Positions 1-10,000 of a stretch of 29,113 bases of DNA are shown here, piece by piece; the first letter of the stretch is position 1, and the number at the start of each line of letters is the position of its first letter. The notes beneath the pieces were generated by a model, which was not told the DNA's origin, searched no databases, and saw nothing but the letters and a program-made list of their open reading frames with translations. The DNA lies in the IMG/VR virus record IMGVR_UViG_3300032297_000265, positions 1 to 29,113 of that record, one strand, 5' to 3'. The translations under genes and the position numbers were made by a program. The stretch comes from a virus.

Positions 1-606
1 AACTGCAATTTTCATCAACTTGATTGGATCAATCGGTTTTTCTTTTTCAACATCTTCAGATTTATCTTCGGAATTTTTACTTTCACTTGATGTTTCATCA
101 TCATTTCCTTCGGTTTTTTGTTCTTTTTCTTCGTCTTTAATATCTTCGGATGGAGTGGGTGGAATATCTTGTTGAATATTTTCTTGAGTATATGTTTGAT
201 GTTTTGGGATATATCCAATTGCATGTCTAGAAATTATTCCTTGCATCAAATATCTTTTATAGTCATTGTACATGTCTCTATAATATTCAAATGCACTATT
301 AATATTTTCATATTCTGGTTGAGTAATATGAATACAAATACAATTATTTTTTTCTTTCCATTTGAATCCAGGAACATCCAATATCATACAACATACATTA
401 ATAAGCAATTCTCTTTCATTTGAATCATTTATTACAATGTAATAATTTTTAGCTTCTTCCGATGTAGATAATTCACTTTTGGATATATTATATTTTTGAC
501 ATATCCGTTCTAACTTTTCTTTAGCCGCATTTCTTTCTCCGCCCTTACCCTTTTCGGCTAATGCTTTTATCTTTTTTGCTAACTCTATTATTTTGTTGCG
601 GTTCAT
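1..606 (-). CDS. DUF2786-like domain protein, C-terminus cut by window edge
   Basis: The reading frame is open from ATG at 606-604 to the window edge, giving 202 codons with no stop. Residues about 4-45 resemble the DUF2786 N-terminal domain: a helix of the IIELAKKIKALAEKG type, then NAAKEKLERICQKYNIS. The middle (about 50-130) is mixed and unrecognised. From about residue 140 the chain becomes acidic and low-complexity, rich in E, D, K, P and S, as in a disordered linker. The start codon overlaps the stop of the upstream homing endonuclease (ATGA), so the two are translationally coupled. DUF2786 proteins have no established activity and occur in phages and bacteria. The family call rests on the N-terminal pattern only. 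Confidence 0.6.
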   Translation of the reverse strand, partial: MNRNKIIELAKKIKALAEKGKGGERNAAKEKLERICQKYNISKSELSTSEEAKNYYIVINDSNERELLINVCCMILDVPGFKWKEKNNCICIHITQPEYENINSAFEYYRDMYNDYKRYLMQGIISRHAIGYIPKHQTYTQENIQQDIPPTPSEDIKDEEKEQKTEGNDDETSSESKNSEDKSEDVEKEKPIDPIKLMKIAV

Positions 607-1421
607 TGAATATATTTTTTCCAACCTTTATGTTGTATTCTTTTTCCTTGATTAACCGCAACCATATTACTTTGTTGTAAATTATTTTTTTTACAAAATT
701 CTTGTAAATTATTAAATTCAATGACTTCTCCGTTTGGATTGATAAACTTCCATGTTTTAGAATTATTATATTTCCCATCCTCCCATAATTTTTTTTGTAT
801 CTTTGATAGTATTTTTTTATGATTTGGATTTTTATTATAAAAATCTAATCTAGATATTGAATGTTTCTTTTTTACTTTTTCTGATGAATTTGACTTTTTA
901 ATACGAATTCTATGATTTTCTAAAAAATTAATATCATTTTTAAATTTTTCTTTTAATGTAATAGATTGTTTTTTTCTTACTTCATTCCAATTCACTTTTT
1001 CTCGTCCATCCCAATATTTTTTAATAAATTTTTCATCTTTATATTTTTTCAATAATGCATCTGAAATTATTTTTTTAGATTCAATCTTATGTTTAAATCC
1101 AGACATACCTTCGCCACCTTCAGTCAAATTGCATAAAATTCCAGATTTATCAACTATTCTTCCATATGTTTTTATTTCTTCTATTTCTAATAGAAGAGCA
1201 GAAGACTCTGAAATATTTTCTTTAATTTTTTTATAAATTATATGTCCGTTTAAATCTATAATTTTTTTAATTTTGTAAAATAATAATTTGTTATTATTTG
1301 GTATTTTATTATTCATCACCATTTTTTCATGATGATACATTCTGTTTTTTATTCCTTTTCCTATATAAAATGGAAGATTATTATGTGAATTTATTAAATG
1401 ATATACATAAAAATTGTCCAT
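603..1421 (-). CDS. GIY-YIG homing endonuclease, free-standing
   Basis: 272 aa. The N-terminus has the GIY-YIG nuclease core: a YVYHLINS strand in place of GIY, then FYIGKG about ten residues later, followed by a conserved-looking Arg in KNRMYHHE. The middle is a lysine/asparagine-rich region typical of DNA-binding linkers in these enzymes. The last ~50 residues (WKFINPNGEVIEF...LQEFCKKNNL...GKRIQHKGWKKY) match a small C-terminal module often attached to phage homing endonucleases. Such enzymes cut intron-less or allelic DNA and spread by repair. The gene lies between a RuvC-like resolvase gene and a DUF2786 gene and overlaps the latter by ATGA. It looks even more AT-rich than its neighbours, which fits a mobile insertion. 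A TAGGA Shine-Dalgarno-like stretch precedes the start. Confidence 0.85.
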   Translation of the reverse strand: MDNFYVYHLINSHNNLPFYIGKGIKNRMYHHEKMVMNNKIPNNNKLLFYKIKKIIDLNGHIIYKKIKENISESSALLLEIEEIKTYGRIVDKSGILCNLTEGGEGMSGFKHKIESKKIISDALLKKYKDEKFIKKYWDGREKVNWNEVRKKQSITLKEKFKNDINFLENHRIRIKKSNSSEKVKKKHSISRLDFYNKNPNHKKILSKIQKKLWEDGKYNNSKTWKFINPNGEVIEFNNLQEFCKKNNLQQSNMVAVNQGKRIQHKGWKKYIQ

Positions 1422-1473
1422 ATATGAATCCTATACCATCATATATATCATTTACAAATAATAAAGATTGAAT

Positions 1474-1980
1474 TTATTTGAAAAGAGATGCGACGATTGC
1501 ATCATACATATCACCATTTCGTTCGTCCCAATTACCCTTTTTGTTAAGAACAGTAAATTTAACTACATCAGGACAAATTGATTCCAATTCAGATTTGACA
1601 AATTCTTTTGATTTAACGCCTTTAATTCTACACTTACCAAATAATTGTTTACGCATAGTATTAACCGATAACAGATTTACCTTGACTTTAAAGTGTTCTT
1701 CAATAATATAAGCAAAGACTGCGTTATGACGAGCCAATGTAATTATAACTTGTTGTGATGTGAATCCACCAGCAAATCCACTTAAAGCGGCTTCTAAATT
1801 AATGACGGTAACATCTTTAATTAACAGATTCTTTTCCAATTCGGATATAACAAAAAAAGTTTTCTCTTTTGTTGTTTCAAATTTTTTGGTATCAATATAA
1901 CCGGCATCTAAGACTTTTCCGTCTTTACTAAATGCCCAACCTGTAACTGATGTGGATGAATCTAAACCTAATATAACCAT
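1474..1980 (-). CDS. RuvC-fold Holliday junction resolvase
   Basis: 168 aa, close to the 173 aa of E. coli RuvC. The RNase H-type acidic residues fall where RuvC has them: D7 in ILGLDSST, E63 in VINLEAAL, and D157/D160 in a DxxD arrangement (GDMYDAIVASLF). RuvC uses D7, E66, D138 and D141. The enzyme would resolve branched DNA during phage recombination or before packaging, a job done in T4 by the unrelated endonuclease VII. It follows the last structural gene and precedes the homing endonuclease gene. Nicking at junctions is inferred from the fold; other RNase H-like nucleases cannot be excluded. Confidence 0.82.
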   Translation of the reverse strand: MVILGLDSSTSVTGWAFSKDGKVLDAGYIDTKKFETTKEKTFFVISELEKNLLIKDVTVINLEAALSGFAGGFTSQQVIITLARHNAVFAYIIEEHFKVKVNLLSVNTMRKQLFGKCRIKGVKSKEFVKSELESICPDVVKFTVLNKKGNWDERNGDMYDAIVASLFK

Positions 1981-2003
1981 ATACTAATATATAGTATATG
2001 TTA

Positions 2004-2300
2004 TTATCCTTTATATTTTTTATTATTAAAACCCTTTACCAATGATGATAATTCTTTAGATGTACTATTTTTTCTATCTGGAACATCCGCTAAATCTGAC
2101 AATCCAATTGGTTGTTTTACTCTAAATCCACCTTTATCAATTGTAAATTGTTGACCCTTTGCAGAAGGATTTGGACCAGTTGTTATAGAATCTGGTTTGG
2201 TATTGATATCTTTAGCATTAAATGCACCTCCTGAACTTTGAGATTGATATCTTTGTTCTAGACTCTTGTTTAAAGATTCTCTGTTTACTGGTGTTGGCAT
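2004..2300 (-). CDS. hypothetical protein, small, probably disordered
   Basis: 98 aa, not recognised. The sequence is polar and rich in S, G, K, N and P, with no hydrophobic segment and no catalytic-looking motif. It starts MPTPVNRESLNKSLEQRY and ends with a basic tail, KGFNNKKYKG. It lies 28 bases after the 771-aa tail protein and 23 bases before the resolvase gene, so it is at the end of the structural block. A small structural or scaffolding role is possible but unproven. The leader contains AAAAAGAAAG, a weak Shine-Dalgarno. Confidence 0.6.
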   Translation of the reverse strand: MPTPVNRESLNKSLEQRYQSQSSGGAFNAKDINTKPDSITTGPNPSAKGQQFTIDKGGFRVKQPIGLSDLADVPDRKNSTSKELSSLVKGFNNKKYKG

Positions 2301-2328
2301 ATATTATACTTTCTTTTTATAAATATGT

Positions 2329-4644
2329 TTAAATATCCCATTTTACAAAAATATTTAGTGGTAATTCACCAGTATTTTTAATTGGCATACCCAATTTAGC
2401 AACCGCAACCAAATCTGCACCACTATAAAGCCCTACTGTTGTTATATATGGAGCTAAATAAGAACCAGTTGGGTCAATTGAAGAACTATAATTAAATCCA
2501 AAAAATTCTTCTTTTATACTCTTACCACCAAATTTACCAGTTTTTTGTTCAATATAACTTACAATTTCTTGTACAGTTTTTCTAATAGACTTCGGTTCTA
2601 TATACTTGAATATATCGGTTTGATTCAAATTATCATTGAAATACTTCCACAGTATGTACATATCATTCAAATTAACTTTATTATTACCATCAATATCAAA
2701 ATCATAATAGTTTGATGACAATAATGAAGTATAATTGGTTGTATAACTAGATGAAATGTTATATTCTACAGAATAAAGATTAAATAGTGATTGTTCTTCA
2801 TTTGTAAATGTCATATAATCCCACCAATTATATGAACCATTTACTTGATAGTTAATATATTTTAATATCAAATCTAGGTCGGTAAAATCAAAATATTTAT
2901 TACCATCAATATCAAAATCAAATGTATTTGGAACTAATGATGTAGGATTTGTACTATAGTTAAATTCTCCAGATTCAATTCTACATAATACTTGTTTTTC
3001 ATATAGTTTAACATTGCTCTTATATTCAATGTCATATTTAGATTGTAATGGATTAGAACGATCTTTTAATAAATTATCAAAAATAGAACCACTATTTGAC
3101 AAAATAATCTTACCATCTCTATAAAATACATTTCCAATATGATAATTGGTGACTAGATCATTAAAATTATAAATATATGAATAACCATTTATGGTATCAT
3201 ATACGGAAGATGTCATTTCATTTGGGTTTACCAAGAATAATGGGGAACCAATTGATATTATATTATCTGTAATTGCAGTACTATATCCAAATGTTGTGTA
3301 TGGATAACCATATTTTTTCTTTTTAGTAACTACAGATTTTACTTCCCATAGTGAAGTAGATAGTGATGATGTATAGTAAACAATTTGTCCTAAAGTATCA
3401 ATTACATTGTCATTTGGGTTGCAATCAAATCTTTTATTAATTGTATTTTTAATATAACTAGAACTAAATTGACTAATATCTTTTGTACTGGTAGCAATCG
3501 CATTGCCTTTGTAAATGTCAACGGAATATCCTAAATTATTTGATTCTAAAATATTATCATCTCCAAATGATTTTTCTAATAAAAACCAATCAGTTGCATC
3601 CGAACACTTTTTCCAAAAATAAACTGCACCTCTATTTCGTAGAACTGTAGAACCACTCCATTCATAATAATACATGTCATTTGGAGAACCTACCATAATT
3701 GTATCTCCATAGATTGATACCGAATTACCATAATTACTTCCGCTTGGTTGACTGCCAGGAAAATATGGTTTGGTATCAATGAAATTTAATGAACCGGTAA
3801 TATTTCTGTCTTGATCCAATCTATCATTTTCCACCCATTGATTTGTAGATGTATTTAATTCGTATACAAAAACTGCACTGCCTGTTGATTTATTACCAAC
3901 TACTATTCTATTTGATCCACTCGGATCAATCTTAACTACACTACCATAATAATAATCCGCAGGTAATCCACCAGGAGATAATGTTTGATAATGGTTCCAT
4001 ACACCAAGAGATTGTGTATATATATAAGCCGCATTATTTTTACTTGATCCAACTACTAATTTGTTTTCAAAAATTGAAACCGATTCACCAAATGTAGAAT
4101 ATTCTAGATTGTCAAATGAATTTGTAATACTATATTTTGGATAATAAACCGTTCCAGATACATAACTACTTGAATAATCAGATAAATCGTATATATCAAC
4201 ACAAGAACCTGTATAAACTATAGAACCGTTAATCAATGAAAATCTATAATATGGATTTCCAATTACTACTATTGATCCGGATACATCTACAGATAAGCCA
4301 TAAGAATCATCATAAATAACAGGATTCCATCCACCTAAATCAATTTCTATGTTCAATCCTAAAATAGGAACAGATGATGTATCTGCATTAATATATGTAG
4401 TGTCTACACTACTGGTATCCGCAGACAAATATCCTGGAAAATCATCCGGATTTATGTATTTATAAAATATAAAATTGGGATCGTATACATCTGTTGTTTT
4501 AGAATATTTAAATACTTCAACCGATCCTTTATTATTTAATACGAATGATCCGGATAAAAAAGATGTAGGATTTCCAACTGCTACATAATCACCGTCAGCA
4601 GCAATTGAATATCCTGTTTTTAATTTATAAATTGGATCGGTCAT
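2329..4644 (-). CDS. tail appendage protein: FG-GAP-like beta-propeller plus dockerin-type Ca loops
   Basis: 771 aa, probably an adhesin or fibre protein. Residues 11-470 contain seven repeats of the pattern [YF]G-x-S-[VI]-x-I-x-x-x-x-[IV]-x-V-G-[NS]-P, beginning near 11, 115, 185, 233, 305, 371 and 452. This is the spacing of an integrin-alpha/FG-GAP seven-bladed propeller. Residues 578-589 and 650-661 are two 12-residue EF-hand loops with D1, D3, N5, D/N9 and D12, followed by the helix typical of dockerin type I. The C-terminus (about 732-771, YITTVGLY...LVAVAKL) is shared with the 368-aa protein at 5277-6383. ATG overlaps the stop of the 207-aa gene by 4 bases. Propeller and calcium loops are read from motifs; the receptor is unknown. 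Confidence 0.72.
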   Translation of the reverse strand: MTDPIYKLKTGYSIAADGDYVAVGNPTSFLSGSFVLNNKGSVEVFKYSKTTDVYDPNFIFYKYINPDDFPGYLSADTSSVDTTYINADTSSVPILGLNIEIDLGGWNPVIYDDSYGLSVDVSGSIVVIGNPYYRFSLINGSIVYTGSCVDIYDLSDYSSSYVSGTVYYPKYSITNSFDNLEYSTFGESVSIFENKLVVGSSKNNAAYIYTQSLGVWNHYQTLSPGGLPADYYYGSVVKIDPSGSNRIVVGNKSTGSAVFVYELNTSTNQWVENDRLDQDRNITGSLNFIDTKPYFPGSQPSGSNYGNSVSIYGDTIMVGSPNDMYYYEWSGSTVLRNRGAVYFWKKCSDATDWFLLEKSFGDDNILESNNLGYSVDIYKGNAIATSTKDISQFSSSYIKNTINKRFDCNPNDNVIDTLGQIVYYTSSLSTSLWEVKSVVTKKKKYGYPYTTFGYSTAITDNIISIGSPLFLVNPNEMTSSVYDTINGYSYIYNFNDLVTNYHIGNVFYRDGKIILSNSGSIFDNLLKDRSNPLQSKYDIEYKSNVKLYEKQVLCRIESGEFNYSTNPTSLVPNTFDFDIDGNKYFDFTDLDLILKYINYQVNGSYNWWDYMTFTNEEQSLFNLYSVEYNISSSYTTNYTSLLSSNYYDFDIDGNNKVNLNDMYILWKYFNDNLNQTDIFKYIEPKSIRKTVQEIVSYIEQKTGKFGGKSIKEEFFGFNYSSSIDPTGSYLAPYITTVGLYSGADLVAVAKLGMPIKNTGELPLNIFVKWDI

Positions 4645-5264
4645 ATATCAGTGAATTCTATTTCTTGATAAGTAGAAAAATAACTTCCACTAAGTATTAA
4701 ATTTTCATTTCCATCATCTACAATTACATAATTGGCATCATCTTGATCGTCAATTATTGTTACACTATATGGAGAAATTTTTTCTCCGAAATTAATTGTT
4801 GGAATTGTGAATACATCCATTACATCTGTCAAGAGTCTATATGTAGTATCCAAATTGAAATTTTCTACACCCCATAATTGAGTTGGATTATTATATGTGT
4901 TGTAAAATAATTGTTTATTGGTATTATATACCATTCGCATATAAGTACCATCAGTATTAGTTGGATTGGATGCCGAATTATAATATTGATTTCCTACCGG
5001 GAAAAATGTGCCTGTAATGTTTAAACCACGATGATATTGAACAAAATCATCACTTTGTTGTTGTAACGCTAAATTACAATAACTATTTGTTGTAGGCAAA
5101 CTTGTACCGTCACCATAATCAATATAAATATGAGATATCGATCCACTTAATGATCCAGACATCCATAATATCAAATCCGTAGCTTCAATATTTGTAGGAT
5201 TCCAGAGTTTCTTAGCAACAAATGGGGTAACTTGGACATCATCTCTATTTAGACTTTTAATCAT
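4641..5264 (-). CDS. putative virion structural protein
   Basis: 207 aa, not confidently recognised. It is rich in aromatic residues, N, T and S, with alternating hydrophobic/polar stretches suggesting beta-sheet. The segment with NKQLFYNTYNNPTQLWGVE, then a LDTTYRLLTD helix and NFGEKISPYSV, resembles parts of the neighbouring 368-aa protein (a long strand-rich N-terminal half with INFGEKI-like and VLNFSADKYKDRV-like segments). It may therefore belong to the same tail-appendage family. It has no TTVGLY-type C-terminal module. The ATGA overlap with the 771-aa gene indicates coordinated synthesis. The virion assignment rests mainly on position. Confidence 0.6.
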   Translation of the reverse strand: MIKSLNRDDVQVTPFVAKKLWNPTNIEATDLILWMSGSLSGSISHIYIDYGDGTSLPTTNSYCNLALQQQSDDFVQYHRGLNITGTFFPVGNQYYNSASNPTNTDGTYMRMVYNTNKQLFYNTYNNPTQLWGVENFNLDTTYRLLTDVMDVFTIPTINFGEKISPYSVTIIDDQDDANYVIVDDGNENLILSGSYFSTYQEIEFTDI

Positions 5265-5276
5265 GTATCCATTAGT

Positions 5277-6383
5277 TTAAAAATCAAGTCTTACTCTAAT
5301 CAACAATTCACTATCAAAAGTTTTTTGTGTTGGTTGACTCAATTTTGCAACTGCTACAAGTTCATTATCACTATCATATAAACCAACAGTAGTAATATAA
5401 GTCGTAGGATTATTTACGAAATCACTAATCTTGATCGCACCTCTTGCTAATACTGTACCATTTAAACTATCAGTAGTACCATTTGCAATAAATGTTGGAT
5501 TGTTTGTATAATTAAAATCTTGATTCTTTACTCTTACGAAATATTGAGCAGATGGTAAATATTCGGATTTTCTTACTTTAAATGTCTTTGTTGTGCATTT
5601 AGTAATTGCTTGGAACATAGTTCTTTGATTCAATGCGTATGTATTGGTTTGATCAGCAACACTTGCGAATGATCCAGTCAAAGATACACCAACAGAAGAA
5701 CTAATTGCACCTGCATTTAATACAACTGTACCTGTTTTTGGATAAAATAATCCAATGGAATTATATGTAATTACTCCACCACTTGAATATGCAGATGGAA
5801 CACCGTCATTTACACTACCGCTAATGATATTATAAACGTCAAATTGTTTCTTAACTACAGAAGAATCATCGATAAATGTAAATTGACCATTGGCACCACT
5901 AATACTAAATTCAATTTGTCCTTCATCTACACGATCTTTATATTTATCAGCGGAGAAATTCAATACTACTATACCAGATCCTGTAACAGATGTAGTTGAA
6001 TCGGTGGCTGTAGCTACAGTGTAATTACCTGATTTAAAATTAAAAAATGTATCGTCCGGTGTCAACAATACATTCTTATATTGATTGTAAATTGCTTGTG
6101 TTGGACGAATATATAATGATGTTGCATCGGTAATAGATGAACCAGAACCATAATAATCACCATATGTTATTGAAAAATGTGGTTGGTTTTGGTAATATAC
6201 ATTGTAATAATACAATCCATTTTGAACATCATATTGGTTTGAACCAGTTAATACCACTTGAGTGGATGATGTTGTAAAAGTTGATTGTGTTACTGCATAA
6301 TTGCCGTCAACCCAAAATCCAGAAGAAACTGTATTGATTCTTCCTGCTACTATGTCTGTAGATTCAAAGTTTTTAAAAATCAT
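5277..6383 (-). CDS. putative tail/baseplate-appendage structural protein
   Basis: 368 aa. The N-terminal two thirds is strand-rich and contains IYNQYKNVLLTPDDTFFNF and VLNFSADKYKDRVDEGQIEF, a pattern I associate with uncharacterised virion proteins of T4-like marine phages. The C-terminal 87 residues form a compact module: FVRVKNQDFNYTNNPT (about 282-297), a 31-residue linker, then YITTVGLYDSDNELVAVAKL and a final strand ending RVRLDF. The same module ends the 771-aa protein, where the linker is far longer. No enzyme motif is visible. It is separated from its neighbours by only 12-13 bases, which suggests one operon. The exact place in the particle is unknown. Confidence 0.68.
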   Translation of the reverse strand: MIFKNFESTDIVAGRINTVSSGFWVDGNYAVTQSTFTTSSTQVVLTGSNQYDVQNGLYYYNVYYQNQPHFSITYGDYYGSGSSITDATSLYIRPTQAIYNQYKNVLLTPDDTFFNFKSGNYTVATATDSTTSVTGSGIVVLNFSADKYKDRVDEGQIEFSISGANGQFTFIDDSSVVKKQFDVYNIISGSVNDGVPSAYSSGGVITYNSIGLFYPKTGTVVLNAGAISSSVGVSLTGSFASVADQTNTYALNQRTMFQAITKCTTKTFKVRKSEYLPSAQYFVRVKNQDFNYTNNPTFIANGTTDSLNGTVLARGAIKISDFVNNPTTYITTVGLYDSDNELVAVAKLSQPTQKTFDSELLIRVRLDF

Positions 6384-6397
6384 ATTTTATTAAGCGG

Positions 6398-7027
6398 TTA
6401 AACTGTTATGGTAACTGGAATTGTTAAACTACCACCGCTTTCATTACCAATGATAGTCAATGTTGTAGTTATGGTAGATATCAAAGCGTTATTTGGTACA
6501 AATTTAAACTTATTACCAACTACTACTTGAGAAGCAGCAGTAACTGCATCACCAGCAAAACTTGGAACAGTAGCACTTGTAGAATTAATACTATTTGTTT
6601 CTGTTACTAATAATGTTCCGGCATTCTTATTACCCAATATAGCAGTATATCCTAGTGTTGTATTATATGTTGGATTGGTACTTGGAGAAATTATAAATTC
6701 ACTAGTATTCAATCTATTGGTTATAATACTTGTTTGTGCGATAGAAATTACTGGAATTGCGGTTACTCCAGATGGCAATGTTACCAACTTGTACTTCATT
6801 ACTTGTGTTTCATCACTAAATGGTTCCAATACTGGTGTATTTCTTATAGCAATATCATAAAAAGCACTGCCTAGTGGATGTGTTGAATTGTATAAGTTAT
6901 AGTCAATTTCATCATCCGCAAGAGCAAATGATGTAATGTTCAAAGAACCATTCTTTGCCAACAATTGTCTACCTTTTTGGGTTAAAATCGCATCAACTGT
7001 TATAGTTTTGTTATCTAGATATGCCAT
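6398..7027 (-). CDS. putative virion structural protein (LTQKGRQLLA family)
   Basis: 209 aa. The N-terminus is MAYLDNKTITVDAILTQKGRQLLAKNGSLNITSFALADDEIDYNLYN. I recognise this pattern from a family of structural proteins encoded in the tail region of many T4-like aquatic phages. The C-terminal half is T/V/I-rich with strands such as NALISTITTTLTIIGNESG, as in an immunoglobulin-like or other beta-sandwich domain. No function has been established for the family to my knowledge. The gene follows the 1408-aa protein after a 46-base gap that holds a GATAAATA box, a possible start of a transcript for the distal appendage genes. Confidence 0.68.
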   Translation of the reverse strand: MAYLDNKTITVDAILTQKGRQLLAKNGSLNITSFALADDEIDYNLYNSTHPLGSAFYDIAIRNTPVLEPFSDETQVMKYKLVTLPSGVTAIPVISIAQTSIITNRLNTSEFIISPSTNPTYNTTLGYTAILGNKNAGTLLVTETNSINSTSATVPSFAGDAVTAASQVVVGNKFKFVPNNALISTITTTLTIIGNESGGSLTIPVTITV

Positions 7028-7039
7028 ATAATATAAGTA

Positions 7040-7047
7040 TATTTATC
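7040..7047 (-). promoter_or_regulatory. possible late-promoter octamer GATAAATA
   Basis: On the coding strand GATAAATA lies 12 bases upstream of the start of the 209-aa gene and matches 7 of 8 positions of the T4 late box TATAAATA. The phage encodes a gp55-type sigma, so such boxes are expected. In DNA this AT-rich a chance match is easy, and the implied leader is very short. Confidence 0.3.
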
Positions 7048-7073
7048 AATAAATATTATTCATTAAATTTTTC

Positions 7074-10000
7074 TTATGAACTAATCAATGAATTTTCAGA
7101 AACTTGTAAATTTATTTGAGTTCTTTCAATTGGTGATGAATTATCACTATTTCCTTCATCATCTACAGTCGTATATATAGTTTGGCTAGATTTTTTATAA
7201 AATGAGCCTGTTGGTGAATTGACGAAATATTGATTTGTTGAAAATCTTGAAATTCTTCTTTTCATCGAATAATGTCCTATAGGATATGATTCGGTATCAA
7301 AAATAGAAGAATTATTGTCATATGTAGCAAATAAAGATGCGGAATTGACATTTACATAAGAATATATATTTACAAATTTACTGCTAGAATTTTCTAAACT
7401 GGTATTTGGATCGATACCAAACAAATATACATTCTTATTATTTCTGTAAATATAATTACTTTCAAATTTATCAAAAAACGATCCACTAACAGAAAATGTG
7501 CTTAATCTCTTATCATAATTCAAACTAGAGAACTGGAATGTTGTGAAGTTATTAGATGTATATGATGATGGATGCATTGATGATGTCAATGAACCATACG
7601 TAGAAGATGTTAATGGAAAGTTTAGTCCATTTTTACTTAAATTAACTTGACTTGTGCTTTTATAATTTCTTTCAAAAGAAGCAGAAAAATTTCTAAGTGG
7701 TTGATATGAACTACTTAAATCGTAAGCAATAGCACTATCTATTGGTCGGTTTTGATATTTATTTCTTTCCAATAGACTTGGTTCAATCAATATACCGTCA
7801 ATTACTTTACTTCTTGCTGGAAGCAATTGTGTAACTGTTTCAAAGAAAGATCCGTCAAAATAATTCTTATATAGAGTCATGAACTCTTGATATAAGACTT
7901 GTTCGGATAAATTATATTTGTTATAATTGTTTCTTAGTGTTTGTAAACTTTCATAATTGTCAACGAAAATATTGGATGGATTTCCGATTAAATCCATAAT
8001 ATCATATTCACCCAAGAAATTTAAAATGTCATCGTCTCTTACTTTAAACGGAGAAATATATACAGCTAATAAATTTGAATCGGTGGTTACTAAATTATTT
8101 ACAACACTGGTTTCATTAGGCATCAATCTAGCTTCAACATTTTGTGTTGCTTTATTAATCTTTACATTCTTGAATTTATTAGGTCCATATTGTCCCAATT
8201 TAATGTTTTGATTGATTTCAATTTCATCAAATTGATATGGATACAAAGATGCAGATACGGTTAAACAATTTGATTGTGTAGTTGTATTTTGTGCAAAGTT
8301 ATATGCAGAAGCACTATATTGTGAATATAATTTATTTGCATTTCTTACAACAAAGAATGAACTAGTGTACATATTAACTGGATAATCATAACTGTATCTA
8401 AAATACAAATTATCATATGTCGTACTGTCATTATTTGTTCTATAAGAATCAAAATTCTTACAATGTTCTATAAAAGATTCATCGTCTAATTCATGTTTCC
8501 ATAGATTTATTTTGTCTATATTTCCTTGGAATAAATTTCCACCACCCGTATAGTTTCCTACATAAAGCAAACCGAAACTATTGAATGATTCATTGATTCC
8601 TTCGGTACCACTAATAATTGATTTATTATCATCAAATACAATTTCATCATTGTCAACAGATGTAACTCTTAATGAATATTGATATGGTAATTGGCCGCCA
8701 GATCCCGAATCATAACTTGCAGATAAATTGATTTGTTTAATTAATACATTGAATACATTTCCATTAAACAATGGCAATGAATCTGTTTCAAGATAGTCAG
8801 TTGGTGCTCCAGATGGAGACATATCAAATTTTAATTTTCCAAATGTATCTTTAACTTCCTTTTTGATTGATACATCCCAATTAGTTGTTTTTAACAAATA
8901 AACTTTGGTATTTTGTGGATAGATATAATCCGAATCAATTCTAAATTTAAATTCTATTGAATTGACATAACTTGATGTGCCAAATACAGGTATTATTATT
9001 GCATCACCATTTCTGGTATATTTTGTAAAGTAATATTTACTTTGATATGTGTAGGATGAATTATCTTCATCAGAAATCTTATTACCACCATATTCTTTAA
9101 CATTTAATAAACTACGAGGAATTCCATAAATGTTAGATATTGTTCTAATACATTCTTCTGTTCCCTTAGTCTTGTAAATCAATGGAAGTGTCTTTAGAAT
9201 TCTATTCCAAATTATCTTTAATTTATCATAATCGGAATAAGCATTTGAACCCGTCAAATAATTAGCTTCAATAGATGAATTATCAAATGAACTAATTGGA
9301 TTCCATCCAAATTGTTGTAATAAAGTATTGGCAACGGTACTTACATAACTTGATGATAGATTATTTTGAACATATTGTTGTGTTGGAAAATTCTTAATAT
9401 ACAAGTAAATGTTATCAAAATGATGTCCAATCATTGACAAGAATATCAAATAATCGGTATTATTATCATCCAATAAAATATATTCTGGTGTATTATTTAC
9501 AAGACTATCTCTATTATTTTTATCAAATTCAATAGCATTTTCAATATAATCTGGATAGTTGTAATTTTGTACATATGCACCATTGACAAATGATGTTGTA
9601 CTACCACTTACTAAACTGATATTTTGATACAAATATGAATCATATCCGTCAAATGAATTGAAAATTGTATTTAATTGTGATTGATATCCATTTACTTCTT
9701 CTGCATATGATGCGCTAATGAATGGATAGGAAGTTAATAATGTATATGATGACGCACTATTTGCAGCAGAAGCAGATAATGTAGTCAATATAGAATTAAT
9801 TGATGTATTAAGTTGATTAATCGATGTTACTTTATTTAAAAATAACTTAGTTCTTAATTCTGCAGAACTGAATACTATAAAGTTAGAAAAATTTGAATAA
9901 TCTACGTTAAGATTGTTTAATTTCTTATAAAATTCTACATCATTCTTTGTAGTATTATCTAACTTTAAATCATTAGAATTTTGATAATTTACAGGTGAAC

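Noticed and set aside
15-224. Lys-rich 69-codon minus-strand frame
   Set aside because: It is a shifted reading of the acidic C-terminal part of the DUF2786-like gene, which stays open through the whole region.
545-778. 77-codon minus-strand frame
   Set aside because: It overlaps the end of the GIY-YIG gene and the start of the DUF2786-like gene in another frame and has no recognisable features.
4459-4466. TATAAATA on the minus strand as a late promoter
   Set aside because: It lies inside the coding region of the 771-aa protein, with no gene start nearby.
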